This document shows, in pieces, positions 6,784 through 15,502 of a DNA stretch of 64,000 nucleotides (position 1 is the stretch's first letter; each line of letters starts with the position of its first letter). The notes beneath the pieces are model-generated. The model was not told the origin of the DNA, made no database searches, and saw only the letters and a program-made list of their open reading frames with translations. This DNA comes from Kiritimatiellia bacterium (GTDB lineage Bacteria; Verrucomicrobiota; Kiritimatiellia; RFP12; UBA1067), in NCBI GenBank assembly GCA_017447805.1, contig JAFSMR010000032.1, positions 20,803-84,802 on the forward strand, written 5' to 3'. Made by a program: the position numbers and the translations under genes.

Positions 6784-7667
6784 TAGTTGCTTGACCATAC
6801 GGCGTAGAGGGTTGCGTTTGCAACATCATAGAGGAACGAATACCCGCCGCATGTCGCATAGCAATAGTTGTAGGCTAGGAAATCGGCCGGATATGGGTCG
6901 TAGCCGTTGTATTTGCGCCAAACCTGCCCGACGAAAGCGCAGTCGCCGCAACCGTTTGTACATGCGTTGCGCTCGATGGACTCTGACTGGAATTCGTAGC
7001 CGCGAGTCTTGGCAAACGCAAGAAGATCGTCCCTTTCGACCTTGCAGCGAAGTTCGGCATAACCTCCGAGAGGTAGCAGCCCTGTAATCGGCGTGAAACG
7101 GAGTTCGATGTCCGTTGCATCCCATGGGATAATGTCTGGCGCGATGCTTGCCATACGGAACTCCCACGGATTCCACTTGGCGGCGCGTATCTCGATCATA
7201 TTCGATCCAGATTCCACATTGCGGAATGGGACGATTATGCGCGAGACGAGAAACACCACCGAAAACACGAAGAAGAGGAGAATTGCTAGAGCTGTCCACG
7301 AACGGGCTCGGCCATTCTTCACGCGCTCTGCGCCATCGGTGTATGTTCGCGGCAGCACGAAACCCCATACGAACGCCGCAATGCCAATCGCGACCATGAG
7401 AAAATAGTGGCAGTTGGCGGGAAGCCAGCGCACGTCGTAAAACCCGAATCCGGCGTATGTGACGGCGCAAAACGCCATTTCCGCCACCCACGCCAGAGTC
7501 GCCCGTTTCGATGCGGAGTAAAGGCGGCACGACCATGGCGACGCCGTCTCACTCGCCGCCGAGCGCCCATCGCCGATGGTGCGGCACAAGCAAATTATGC
7601 ACCCAATCGTCGCAAGCGGCACCGCAAGCATTATTCCAATCACCAGCAAATCAATCACCATCACCAT
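6783..7667 (-). CDS. membrane protein of unknown function, 294 aa
   Basis: Four predicted TM segments (about residues 5-27, 60-78, 88-105, 124-145) are followed by a ~150-residue soluble domain. That domain contains a cysteine group (NACTNGCGDC, YCYATCGG). I do not recognise the family. Positive charges between TM segments suggest that the C-terminal domain is extracytoplasmic, where its cysteines could form disulfides (inference). The start follows AAGAAAGGATG. The gene ends at repeat copy E and is the first of the same-strand accessory genes. Confidence 0.7.
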   Translation of the reverse strand: MVMVIDLLVIGIMLAVPLATIGCIICLCRTIGDGRSAASETASPWSCRLYSASKRATLAWVAEMAFCAVTYAGFGFYDVRWLPANCHYFLMVAIGIAAFVWGFVLPRTYTDGAERVKNGRARSWTALAILLFFVFSVVFLVSRIIVPFRNVESGSNMIEIRAAKWNPWEFRMASIAPDIIPWDATDIELRFTPITGLLPLGGYAELRCKVERDDLLAFAKTRGYEFQSESIERNACTNGCGDCAFVGQVWRKYNGYDPYPADFLAYNYCYATCGGYSFLYDVANATLYAVWSSN

Positions 7668-7713
7668 ATCGAAACATCCTTTCTTGTTTCCATCGGTATT
7701 TTACCATTTCCCG

Positions 7714-7934
7714 CGCCGGGGGTTGAACCCGGCGAACATGCAAAAACTCTTTGCAAGTTGCCTAATGCAACCATTTTCTGCTAAATATGCATTTTTTGCA
7801 TATACCACTCCAACCAGAAAGGGATCCTTACCAGTTGACCTTGTGTGCAAATCTTGCATATATGATGAATCTTGCCTATTCATGCGTGGGCTCTCCTTTC
7901 CGAGTGGTATGTGCAAAATCTGCACATATCACTC
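7714..7934 (-). repeat. cluster of inverted repeats with TGCA arms and 5-nt loops
   Basis: Hairpins seen: 7739-7755 (TGCAAA, loop AACTC, TTTGCA); 7757-7771 (GTTGC, CTAAT, GCAAC); 7785-7803 (ATATGCA, TTTTT, TGCATAT); 7846-7858 (TGCA, AATCT, TGCA); 7902-7934 (14-bp stem ending GTGCA, loop AAATC). A further GC hairpin is at 7714-7734. The segment GAGTGGTAT(A/G)TGCA occurs twice. All loops in the TGCA set are 5 nt. Together they fill the 430 bp between the membrane-protein gene and the tRNA. Confidence 0.75.
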
Positions 7935-7975
7935 TGCCAGTCCTTCGCCTCAAAAAGCACTATCTCGTTGTTCAC
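7880..7975 (-). CDS. short ORF, 31 aa, running through a hairpin
   Basis: GTG start with AAGGAG 8 bp upstream and a -10 box TACAAT at 8008-8013. The product begins MNNEIVLFEAKD, which resembles the N-terminus of RhuM-family proteins, then changes to CRFCTYHSERRAHA encoded by the long hairpin. A second ORF starts at the ATGA overlap. This could be a gene start interrupted by a small inserted element, or a real small gene. Both readings are inference. Confidence 0.35.
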   Translation of the reverse strand: MNNEIVLFEAKDWQSDMCRFCTYHSERRAHA

Positions 7976-8101
7976 GCTCCAGCTCCTTCCATTTGAAGTT
8001 CGCGCATATTGTATCATTGTTTGAACATTTTTCACTACCATGCAACAGGATTTCAAAACTATGCGAAAGGATAAAATCAAGGGTGAAACACACTTTTGGA
8101 A

Positions 8102-8177
8102 TGGTGGAGAAGAGGAGATTCGAACTCCCGACCCCCACGTTGCGAACGTGATGCTCTACCAACTGAGCTACTTCCCC
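8102..8177 (-). tRNA. tRNA-Ala, anticodon CGC
   Basis: Complete 76-nt cloverleaf including an encoded CCA end. The acceptor stem GGGGAAG/CTTCTCC contains the G3-U70 wobble that identifies alanine tRNAs. The D arm is GCTC/GAGC, the anticodon stem TCACG/CGTGG with loop TTCGCAA (anticodon CGC, reading GCG codons), and the T arm GGGAG-TTCGAAT-CTCCT. Confidence 0.97.
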
Positions 8178-8198
8178 ATCCGTGCGAAAGCAACGCAT

Positions 8199-8228
8199 AT
8201 TATACCATATTTTGCCGGTTCGTTGCAA
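8199..8228 (-). promoter_or_regulatory. promoter of tRNA-Ala
   Basis: TTGCAA (8223-8228), an 18-bp spacer and TATAAT (8199-8204) preceded by TGG, giving the extended -10 TGGTATAAT also seen upstream of prs. Transcription should start ~15 nt upstream of the tRNA. Confidence 0.75.
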
Positions 8229-8326
8229 GGGGGTATTTGAAAAAAGGTAAAAAAAAGGTAAAAATAGGTTTTGGGTGAAAAGGCTGAATATTACTCTGCC
8301 CCCTAGTCACGGAGAGCAAAAAATGG

Positions 8327-8332
8327 TATAAT
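8327..8332 (+). promoter_or_regulatory. extended -10 box of the prs run
   Basis: TGGTATAAT; the -35 region is poor. The start of transcription is expected near 8339, giving a ~22-nt leader with GGAGG. Confidence 0.65.
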
Positions 8333-8360
8333 ACGCACATCTTTTTTGGAGGAACAAGAA

Positions 8361-9329
8361 ATGAGCGAATTCAATAGCGATTTTATGGTGTTTTCCGGTT
8401 CGGCGAATTTGCCGCTAGCGGAAAAGGTTGCTACATATTTAGGCAAGCCACTGAATAAAATCGACATCAAACATTTCCCTGATGGCGAGACGTTCTGTCA
8501 GATACTCGAGCCCGTGCGCGGAAAAGATGTGTTCGTCATACAGTCGGGCAGTCCTGCGCCGAACGAGGCTTATATGGAGCTTTTCGTGATCATGGATGCA
8601 TTGAGGCGCGGGAGCGCGGCGAGAATTACGGCGGTATTGCCTTATTACGGCTATGCGCGTCAAGATCGCAAAGACCAACCGAGAGTTCCGATTACCGCGC
8701 GCCTTATCGCAAACCTTCTCGAGTGCGCGGGCGCAAACAGAGTGTTGACCATGGACCTTCACGCGAATCAGATTCAGGGCTTTTTCGATATTCCTCTCGA
8801 TCACTTGAAGGCAGAGCCAGTGATTCTGAAATATATTCGCGACCAGCACTTCACGCGTCCTATCGTAGTTGCGCCTGATACCGGCGGCGCAAAGACTGCG
8901 TATGGCTATAGCCGCAAGCTCGGGACGGGCCTGGCGATAGTAGCAAAGCAGCGCACGGGAGATTCGACGGTCGATGCATTTTCGATTGTAGGCGATGTGA
9001 AAGATTGCGATGTGATAATGATCGACGATATGACGGCGACAGGCGGAACGCTTTCCGCCGCGGCAAAGCTTTGCCGTGATAATGGCGCCAAGAGCGTCCA
9101 CGCATTCGTCTCGCACTTTCCGCTTACGGCGAAGGGTGAAGAGAGATTGATGGGCGAGACGCAGCTTGACGAGCTAGTCGTGACCGATTCTATTCCTCTC
9201 AGGGCGGGGTTCGATCCGGCGAAATTGCCGTTCAAGTTGACTGAGCTTTCTGTCGCGCCGCTTATTGGCGAGGCGATGAAGCGCATTCATCTTGATGCGA
9301 GCGTCAACGATCTCTTCAACCACGAATGA
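8361..9329 (+). CDS. prs: ribose-phosphate pyrophosphokinase
   Basis: 322 residues, normal length for the family. It makes PRPP from ribose 5-phosphate and ATP for nucleotide, His and Trp synthesis. Motifs seen: FPDGE near residue 40, the loop GYARQDRKDQPR that contacts ATP, DLHANQIQGFF, and the PRPP-binding loop VIMIDDMTATGGT near residue 220. Start ATG at 8361 with GGAGG 8 bp upstream; an in-frame TTG at 8346 overlaps the ribosome site and is rejected. First gene of a tight plus-strand run; its stop overlaps the pth start (ATGA). Confidence 0.97.
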   Translation: MSEFNSDFMVFSGSANLPLAEKVATYLGKPLNKIDIKHFPDGETFCQILEPVRGKDVFVIQSGSPAPNEAYMELFVIMDALRRGSAARITAVLPYYGYARQDRKDQPRVPITARLIANLLECAGANRVLTMDLHANQIQGFFDIPLDHLKAEPVILKYIRDQHFTRPIVVAPDTGGAKTAYGYSRKLGTGLAIVAKQRTGDSTVDAFSIVGDVKDCDVIMIDDMTATGGTLSAAAKLCRDNGAKSVHAFVSHFPLTAKGEERLMGETQLDELVVTDSIPLRAGFDPAKLPFKLTELSVAPLIGEAMKRIHLDASVNDLFNHE

Positions 9330-9919
9330 CGAGTGGGGTGAAGATTATAGCGGGGCTCGGAAACCCCGGCGCGCAATATGCTAACACTCCGCATTCAATC
9401 GGGTTTGAGGTAGTCGAGCATATTGCGCAGGAAATCGGCGCCAGCTGGGAAGAGAAGCGTTCGTTCCGTTGCCGCTGGGCGAGGGGGAATTTCGCCGGAT
9501 GCAGAGTTTTGCTCGTCGAGCCGCTTACGTTCATGAATCTATCAGGCGAATCGATTGCGGATATAGTAAGATATTCCAATTGCACATCGAATGATCTACT
9601 CGTAATTCACGATGATATAGATTTGCCGGTAGGCAAGCTTCGCGTGAAGAAGGGCGGCAGCTCCGGCGGGCATAATGGCATAAAGAATATAATCGAGCGT
9701 CTAGGGACGAGCGATTTTGTTCGCCTTAAACTCGGCGTCGGCAAAGAAAAGGGCAATGTCATCGGCTATGTGCTAGGTAAATTCGATTCTGAATCGCGAA
9801 AGATCATGGATTTGGTTGTTGAAAAAGCACACGAGGCTGCAGGGGCGATTATCGCCAATGGTTGCGATAAGGCGATGAATCTTTATAACGGGTGGTCTGC
9901 GACCGAAGCGGGGAAATAA
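9326..9919 (+). CDS. pth: peptidyl-tRNA hydrolase
   Basis: 197 residues. Recycles tRNA by cleaving peptidyl-tRNAs released from ribosomes. Motifs: GLGNPG near the N-terminus, NTPHSIGF with the catalytic His, FMNLSG, HDDIDLPVGK with the catalytic Asp, and GGSSGGHNGIK. In many bacteria prs, rplY (ctc) and pth are adjacent; here rplY is absent between prs and pth. It overlaps prs by ATGA and the next gene by TAATG. Confidence 0.97.
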   Translation: MTSGVKIIAGLGNPGAQYANTPHSIGFEVVEHIAQEIGASWEEKRSFRCRWARGNFAGCRVLLVEPLTFMNLSGESIADIVRYSNCTSNDLLVIHDDIDLPVGKLRVKKGGSSGGHNGIKNIIERLGTSDFVRLKLGVGKEKGNVIGYVLGKFDSESRKIMDLVVEKAHEAAGAIIANGCDKAMNLYNGWSATEAGK

Positions 9920-10680
9920 TGAGAATAGTAAGCCTTGCGAGCGGTAGTGGTGGTAATGCCTATGTAGTCGATAGCAAATATGAAACGCTATTGATCGATT
10001 GCGGGCTTAGCTATGCGGAACTTGCAAGACGCGCTTATCGTGCAGGTATAGCTTTAGCGAATGTCATCGGCGTTTTGTTTACCCACGAACATACCGACCA
10101 CACGAGAGGCGCAAGTATGTTCGAAAAACGCCATCCCGAGGTTCCTTTCTTCGCGAACTTATCCACGGCCGAAGCAATCGGCTCTAAGAATTTCGTCGTT
10201 TTTGAAAACGACCAGCCTTTTGAATTCGGGCCTTTTGAAATAACCGCATTTTCGATTCCGCACGATGTCTCTGACCCTGTGGGGTATTTGGTCAAGGCGG
10301 AAGGCAAGACGTATTTCCACGCTACCGATTTTGGCGCGCCGCTTGAATCCATCGGCAGAAAATTCTTCGAGGCAAATGTAGCGACTCTCGAATCGAATCA
10401 CGATTCCATGTTGCTCGAGCGTTCCAATAGGCCGGAATACCTCAAGCAAAGAATACGAGGCGATAGAGGACATCTCTCCAACGATGATGCGGCGAGGTTT
10501 GTCGAAATATATTCTTCCTACAAGCTCGAGTATCTCGCGCTTGCACATTTATCGAGAGAATGCAACGAGCCGCATCTAGTCTTGAAAACGATGCGCGATA
10601 TGCTGTATAGTACTCAGCGCGAAGATATAACGCTCGAGATACTTTCGCAGGATGAGCCAAGCGAGGGGTGGGTATGTTAG
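9919..10680 (+). CDS. metallo-beta-lactamase fold hydrolase (YycJ/WalJ-like)
   Basis: 253 residues. Metal ligands are visible: THEHTDH near residue 66, PHDVSDPVG, HATDFG and AHLSRECNEP. Arrangement and length match the YycJ/WalJ branch of MBL-fold proteins, which has been linked to double-strand exonuclease activity and DNA repair. The start is the ATG overlapping the pth stop (TAATG); the upstream in-frame GTG-type start would lie deep in pth. Substrate here is unknown. Confidence 0.88.
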   Translation: MRIVSLASGSGGNAYVVDSKYETLLIDCGLSYAELARRAYRAGIALANVIGVLFTHEHTDHTRGASMFEKRHPEVPFFANLSTAEAIGSKNFVVFENDQPFEFGPFEITAFSIPHDVSDPVGYLVKAEGKTYFHATDFGAPLESIGRKFFEANVATLESNHDSMLLERSNRPEYLKQRIRGDRGHLSNDDAARFVEIYSSYKLEYLALAHLSRECNEPHLVLKTMRDMLYSTQREDITLEILSQDEPSEGWVC

Positions 10681-12656
10681 ATTTCAAAGGCGTAAGAGTG
10701 CATTATGGACGGCAGGATGTGCTCGAAAACGTCACCTTCCGCGTGAATAAAGGCGAGCGGATAGGAATCGTCGGGCCGAACGGCAGCGGAAAATCGACGC
10801 TGTTCAAAATAATCCTAGGCGAAATTTCGAGCGATTCGGGCGACCTCATAATAGAAGGCAATCCTAGAATCGGCTGGACGCGTCAAAATCCCGAGCCCGA
10901 GAGCGATAGCGAAACTCTGCTCGAATATTCGCTTCGCGCAATACCGGCCCTCGCGGATATCGAAAACGAAATGAAGAGCCTCGAAAACGATTTGGCGGAT
11001 TCTGCAAAGATGAAACGCTACGGCGAATTGCAATCGCGCTTCGAACATCTCGGCGGCTATGATATCGATTCGAGGGTCAAGATCGCCTTAGGGGGCTTGG
11101 GGTTCGCGGTCGAAGAATTTTCCCGTCCATTCAAATCTTTTTCCGGCGGATGGCGAATGAGGGCGGAACTTTCGAGGGTGCTTGCTTCCAAGCCGGATTT
11201 GCTGCTCCTTGACGAACCGAGCAACTACCTAGATTTGCCGGCAGTGGATTGGCTGCAGAAATTCCTGAAGAATTACGATGGGACATTGATGCTGATTTCT
11301 CACGATAGGTTTCTGTTGAGGAATCTTACCAATACGATTGTCGAGATAGATGCGAATACGGCGACGAGGTATGAAGGCGGCCTAGATTATTATCTCGAAG
11401 AAAGAGAAGTAAGATACCGTCATTTAGTTCAGGCGAAAGAAAATCAAGATCGCCATCGCGAGCAACTACAGCGTTTCGTAGATCGTTTTCGCGCGCAGGC
11501 GACAAAGGCCGCACAGGCGCAGAGTCGTCAAAAACTAATCGATAAAATCGACGAAGAAAAGATCGTCTTGCCCAAGCGGCATATCAATTCAGGACGGCTT
11601 AGGCTAGCCGAACCTCCGTCGAGCGGCATAGAAATGTTTAGGTGCGAAGATTTGGTGTTTTCGTACGACGGCAAGAAGAATGTCCTCGATGGAGTATCTT
11701 TCAATATAGACCGGGGCGAAAAAATCGCACTAATCGGCTATAATGGGCTCGGCAAGACGACGCTCATGAGAATTATCGCCGGGACGAAAAGCCCCACTGG
11801 CGGCAAGGCGATTCTCGGGCATAATGTAAAGGTCGGTTATTTAAGCCAAGAATTCGCGGAAACCATTCCGCCGGATTTGTCGGTATACCGCAATGCGAAG
11901 AATGTATGGGATGCATCGGGAGGGGGCCCGGAAAAGAATTTCCGCAATCAGCTTGGCGCATTTGGATTTGATGAAAACGATGTGGAAAAACCTGCGGGAG
12001 TTCTTTCGGGCGGCGAAAAGATTCGTCTTGCGTTCTTGCGTCTATTCCTCGCGGCGCCGAATTTTCTTCTTCTCGACGAACCGACTACCCACCTAGACCT
12101 TGATGGCCGGCGAATGCTGCAGGATGTGTTGAAAGCATATAAAGGCACGATTCTTTTGGTATCTCACGATATCGAGTTCGTAAGGGAAGTTGCGACTGGG
12201 GTTTTGGAAATTTCGCGCTCCGGCATAAGGCAATATCCAGGCGGGTATGATTATTACGAAGAGAAAAAGGCTCGCGATCAAGCTGAAGGAATAATCGCGC
12301 GCGACGAAACGAAAAAAGATAATCGTGAAATAGAAGTAGCCGTGCCGCTCGAGAAGCTAAGCGCAAAAGACCTCCGAAGGCTTAGAGCCGAAGCGAGGGC
12401 GAAATTGGCGCCGAAAATCCGCGAGCTCAAGAAAAAGGTAGAGCTCGCCGAAAAAAAGCTAGAGGAGTGCGAGAAGGGGCTTGAGGAAGCAAGTGCCGAG
12501 CTTTTCAATCCAAAGCCCGATACGGATTTTGCCGAAGCGAACAAGAAAGTCAGATATTTTCAAGTCGAAATCGATCGCTGGACCAAAGAGTGGGAAGATG
12601 CGGCAACAGAGCTAGAGGAAATATCGAATTCCAAAGACGAGGATGGCGTATCATGA
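10674..12656 (+). CDS. ABC-F family ATPase
   Basis: 660 residues with two ABC cassettes in one chain and no TM segment. Walker A: GPNGSGKST (N half) and GYNGLGKTT (C half). Signatures: FSGGWRMR and LSGGEKIRL. Walker B: LLLLDEPSNYLD and FLLLDEPTTHLD. Between them is the ABC-F linker (P-site tRNA interaction motif region, residues ~240-300), rich in Arg/Gln. The C-terminal ~110 residues are a charged coiled coil as in YheS/Uup types. ABC-F proteins act on the ribosome or, for Uup, on DNA intermediates. The start overlaps the MBL stop. Confidence 0.93.
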   Translation: MLDFKGVRVHYGRQDVLENVTFRVNKGERIGIVGPNGSGKSTLFKIILGEISSDSGDLIIEGNPRIGWTRQNPEPESDSETLLEYSLRAIPALADIENEMKSLENDLADSAKMKRYGELQSRFEHLGGYDIDSRVKIALGGLGFAVEEFSRPFKSFSGGWRMRAELSRVLASKPDLLLLDEPSNYLDLPAVDWLQKFLKNYDGTLMLISHDRFLLRNLTNTIVEIDANTATRYEGGLDYYLEEREVRYRHLVQAKENQDRHREQLQRFVDRFRAQATKAAQAQSRQKLIDKIDEEKIVLPKRHINSGRLRLAEPPSSGIEMFRCEDLVFSYDGKKNVLDGVSFNIDRGEKIALIGYNGLGKTTLMRIIAGTKSPTGGKAILGHNVKVGYLSQEFAETIPPDLSVYRNAKNVWDASGGGPEKNFRNQLGAFGFDENDVEKPAGVLSGGEKIRLAFLRLFLAAPNFLLLDEPTTHLDLDGRRMLQDVLKAYKGTILLVSHDIEFVREVATGVLEISRSGIRQYPGGYDYYEEKKARDQAEGIIARDETKKDNREIEVAVPLEKLSAKDLRRLRAEARAKLAPKIRELKKKVELAEKKLEECEKGLEEASAELFNPKPDTDFAEANKKVRYFQVEIDRWTKEWEDAATELEEISNSKDEDGVS

Positions 12657-13423
12657 AGAAGATCGATTGCAAGGTAATGGGGATAGTGAATGTAACGCCG
12701 GATTCGTTTTCAGATGGAGGCAAATATTTTGCGCCGGAAGAAGCCGTCAAGAGGGCGTGCAATTTGATTCGCGAAGGCGCCGATATTATCGATTTAGGCG
12801 GCGAATCTACGAGGCCGGGCGCCGAAAGACTAGATTGGCAAAGCGAATGGGCGCGGCTTGAGCCGGTAATCAAGAATTTAATCGATTCTCTTTCTTCGCC
12901 GCGGCAGAAATTAAGGCGCGTTCCAATTTCGATTGATACTTATCACCCTGAAACGGCGCAAAAGGCAATCGAGCTAGGCGCAGATATAATAAATTGCGTT
13001 TATGAAGAGCCTATTAGCGAAATGTGCCGCGTAATCAAAAACTCCAATAAGTCTATCGAACTCGTAATGCCCGCAAAGAGTTATTTGAAAGCAGATATTT
13101 TTGCGCTCGATAAATCTCAAGTCTATATCGACCCCATGATAGGTTTTGGAACTACGAGAGAAGAAGACCTAGAACTTTTGAGATCGATTAAAGATTTATC
13201 CCTAAAAGCGAGAGTTCTCGTAGGTGCGAGTAGAAAAAGAATCGTAAAGAAATTGACAGGCGAAAAAAATCTAGGCAAGAATCTAGGCGGGAATATCGCA
13301 ATCGCTCTATGGGCGGCGTTATCCGGGGCGAGCGCGGTTAGGGTTCACGATGTTTTTGAAACGGTGCAGGCGATCAAGACGGCAACAATCCTTGCAGACG
13401 AAAGCTGTATTTTGGAGGAGTAA
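12653..13423 (+). CDS. folP: dihydropteroate synthase
   Basis: 256 residues. Joins p-aminobenzoate to dihydropterin pyrophosphate in folate synthesis; it is the sulfonamide target. Motifs: VMGIVNVTPDSFSDGG, IDLGGESTRPGA, IDTYHPE, IDPMIGFGTT and GASRKRIV, with the usual pterin-binding Asp, Asn, Asp and Lys in place. The segment usually reading MHMQG is replaced by ELVMPAKS, so the loop is divergent. The start overlaps the ABC-F stop as ATGA; the longer N-terminal extension read from 12590 would lie inside that gene. folC lies 28 kb away in the same window. Confidence 0.94.
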   Translation: MKKIDCKVMGIVNVTPDSFSDGGKYFAPEEAVKRACNLIREGADIIDLGGESTRPGAERLDWQSEWARLEPVIKNLIDSLSSPRQKLRRVPISIDTYHPETAQKAIELGADIINCVYEEPISEMCRVIKNSNKSIELVMPAKSYLKADIFALDKSQVYIDPMIGFGTTREEDLELLRSIKDLSLKARVLVGASRKRIVKKLTGEKNLGKNLGGNIAIALWAALSGASAVRVHDVFETVQAIKTATILADESCILEE

Positions 13424-13425
13424 AG

Positions 13426-13941
13426 ATGAGAATACTATTCTTAAGCGATATTCATGGCGTACCATCGACTTTGGATGCTGCTCTCAAGGCTGGCGAGGCG
13501 CTAGGGTTCGATCGTATCGTTTTACTGGGCGATTTGCTTTATCACGGTCCGAGGAATGGCGTGCCGAATTTTTACGATCCCGTCAAGGTTTGCGAAATGT
13601 TGAATGCTTACGCCGAAAAAATAGTCGCCGTCAGGGGGAATTGCGATGCCGAAGTAGATCAGATGATGTTTAAATTCCCTATGATGGCCGATTATTCCAT
13701 ACTTGACGCCGGCAAAGAAATATTCTTTTTGACCCACGGCCATCTTTGGAATGAATTCCATATTCCACCAGTCGGAATCGGGACAGTCTTAGCGCACGGG
13801 CATACTCATATACCCGAATTGAAGCAGCTAGAATGCGGAATGAAGATTTTCAATCCAGGTTCCGTATCTTTGCCCAAGGGCGGGAGTAGCCGCTCGTTCG
13901 GATATTTTGATGGTGAAAACCTGAAGCACTTTACGATTTGA
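13426..13941 (+). CDS. yfcE: YfcE-type metallophosphodiesterase
   Basis: 171 residues. Calcineurin-like fold with all metal motifs: SDIHG, LGDLLYHGPRN, RGNCDAEVD, THGH, HGHTH, and the family tail NPGSVSLPKGG. E. coli YfcE hydrolyses phosphodiesters in a metal-dependent way; its natural substrate is not settled. GGAGGAG lies 5 bp before the ATG. Last gene of the plus-strand run; its 3-prime end overlaps the convergent phosphotransferase gene by 11 bp. Confidence 0.92.
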   Translation: MRILFLSDIHGVPSTLDAALKAGEALGFDRIVLLGDLLYHGPRNGVPNFYDPVKVCEMLNAYAEKIVAVRGNCDAEVDQMMFKFPMMADYSILDAGKEIFFLTHGHLWNEFHIPPVGIGTVLAHGHTHIPELKQLECGMKIFNPGSVSLPKGGSSRSFGYFDGENLKHFTI

Positions 13942-14740
13942 TGATTCTTTCGAGGCTTCTGTAAATCTTTGTGCGAAAGTAATTTTCGATTGCGAATAAA
14001 ATCCTAGAGCGCGATTTCGCCTTGCGACGGGCGATTTTGTGGCGTTCGTAAAGTTTGAGTGAAGCGAGAAACGATTCCCGCGGATAAGTGGATTTCGCGA
14101 CGAGCTTCGCAAAATTTTCTTTTATCTTCTGGTGTTTTCGAGTTTTGTAGAATGGCGTTCTTTCGAGGGCGTGGATAAAAATCCTGAGTAAATCGTCGGT
14201 TTCCAGTCCTCTTCGGATACACTCCAAATCAAAGACGGCGGAAACTTTGCCATTGCGAAAGAAGAAATTTTTATAGTGAAAATCGCCATGAATCGTTTTT
14301 GGCGTTATCGAAAGTTTTCGAGCTTCTTCTAGGCCATCCCAAGCGCCGAGGCAATCCGGGTCAATCGCTTGCAAAGCCGCGGATAGCGACGAATAGGCTT
14401 CGAGAATTGACGAGATATTTTCTTCGGTAAATTCGTCTGGAGGAATGCTTTTGCCTTCAGCGGCCCAATTTGTAGCGAAAAATCCGACGCTTGCGAATTT
14501 GCCGGATTTCCCGCCGAAAGCCAAGGTCGGGATAAGGGGAGAGGAAATTTTACTTAGTTTCTCGATGGCGCGCTCGATATCGCGCTCGGGCGCGAATTTA
14601 ACGAAATAGCATTTGCCATTTTGAGTAACGGCACGAAAATTGCGCGAAGAATTGCCGGCCGAGAGGCGTTCGAAAGAAATGAAATTCACGCCGAAAGTCG
14701 CTGCGGCAGCAAGTCGTTCTTCTTCGCAAGCAGAGGTCAT
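13931..14740 (-). CDS. aminoglycoside-phosphotransferase-like kinase
   Basis: 269 residues, APH/choline-kinase fold. The N lobe has a glycine-containing loop (LSAGNSSRNF) and CYFVKFAPE with the ATP-binding Lys. The C lobe has the catalytic loop HGDFHYKN and the metal-binding FDLECIRRG in place of the classical DFG-like Asp. Family members phosphorylate small molecules such as choline, homoserine, fructosamine or antibiotics; the substrate here cannot be told. It follows the TM-protein gene with ATGA overlap, at the end of the long minus-strand envelope run. Confidence 0.8.
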   Translation of the reverse strand: MTSACEEERLAAAATFGVNFISFERLSAGNSSRNFRAVTQNGKCYFVKFAPERDIERAIEKLSKISSPLIPTLAFGGKSGKFASVGFFATNWAAEGKSIPPDEFTEENISSILEAYSSLSAALQAIDPDCLGAWDGLEEARKLSITPKTIHGDFHYKNFFFRNGKVSAVFDLECIRRGLETDDLLRIFIHALERTPFYKTRKHQKIKENFAKLVAKSTYPRESFLASLKLYERHKIARRKAKSRSRILFAIENYFRTKIYRSLERIIKS

Positions 14741-15483
14741 TTCGCTTCAAGATATCTTTCTTCGCGCAAGAAGAGGTGGGCTTGCAAAATTCCCATGAGA
14801 GCGAAGAGCGCCATCATCATTTCGCCGCCTTCTTCAAAAGCCTTCAGGAGAGCTGCAATCGAGCCGGTGTGCTTATCGAGGAGCGGGCCGTCGAAGCCAT
14901 GGTGCCTGAGAAATGCGGGCAGTCTATCGACAAAAAGGACCATGGTTGCGCAACCGCCGAATACCGCCCATGTCCAGGCGACTGGATGGAGAGAAAATAT
15001 TCCTTTGAATAGAGCTCGCGCGAAATATGCGAATGTCGCAACCGTGAATATGAAGAATACGATGAAAAATGCAAGAACAAACAACTTAGGCGCGATTGGT
15101 ATATCGGAGGCTTTCAAGAATTTCATTTTGAACACCGTGCCTGTAAACGAAGCGTTGATTGCAGGCCAGATTTTTGCGAAAAGCATTTTGTGAAGATCTG
15201 TTTCGCGAATAATCGCCATAACGGCAAGAACCGATACATCGAAATTCAACAAAGCCTTCCTCCTTGACGTGCCGCCGAAGGGCGACGCAAGAAATGTAAG
15301 GGGCACGAGAAGGGCGAAAAAGCCGAGCGTCGCGATTTCTACAGGCGATGCACCTTTGCGGTCAAAGAGATTTATCAGCCTTTCGGGTGGCAGTATCGCC
15401 CAGATCGCGACAAGCATTGCCGACATTATAAAGAAAAGTATTGGCGCCGTGAGCCAAGATTTTTTCGATGTCAGTGGATCCAT
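14737..15483 (-). CDS. multi-pass membrane protein of unknown function
   Basis: 248 residues with about six hydrophobic segments (residues ~13-31, 50-67, 85-95, 130-153, 165-182, 215-235). A polar loop HHGFDGPLLDKHTGSIAALLKAFEEGGEM precedes the last segment. No family recognised. It lies between the ABC ATPase gene and the phosphotransferase gene, overlapping the latter by ATGA, so its function may be linked to one of them (inference). Confidence 0.65.
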   Translation of the reverse strand: MDPLTSKKSWLTAPILFFIMSAMLVAIWAILPPERLINLFDRKGASPVEIATLGFFALLVPLTFLASPFGGTSRRKALLNFDVSVLAVMAIIRETDLHKMLFAKIWPAINASFTGTVFKMKFLKASDIPIAPKLFVLAFFIVFFIFTVATFAYFARALFKGIFSLHPVAWTWAVFGGCATMVLFVDRLPAFLRHHGFDGPLLDKHTGSIAALLKAFEEGGEMMMALFALMGILQAHLFLREERYLEAK

Positions 15484-15502
15484 GATATTTTCGCCTTTCT
15501 TG

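Noticed and set aside
7714..7734. A second tRNA
   Set aside because: The minus strand has a T-arm-like hairpin (CCGGG-TTCAACC-CCCGG), but no matching acceptor, D or anticodon arms can be built around it.
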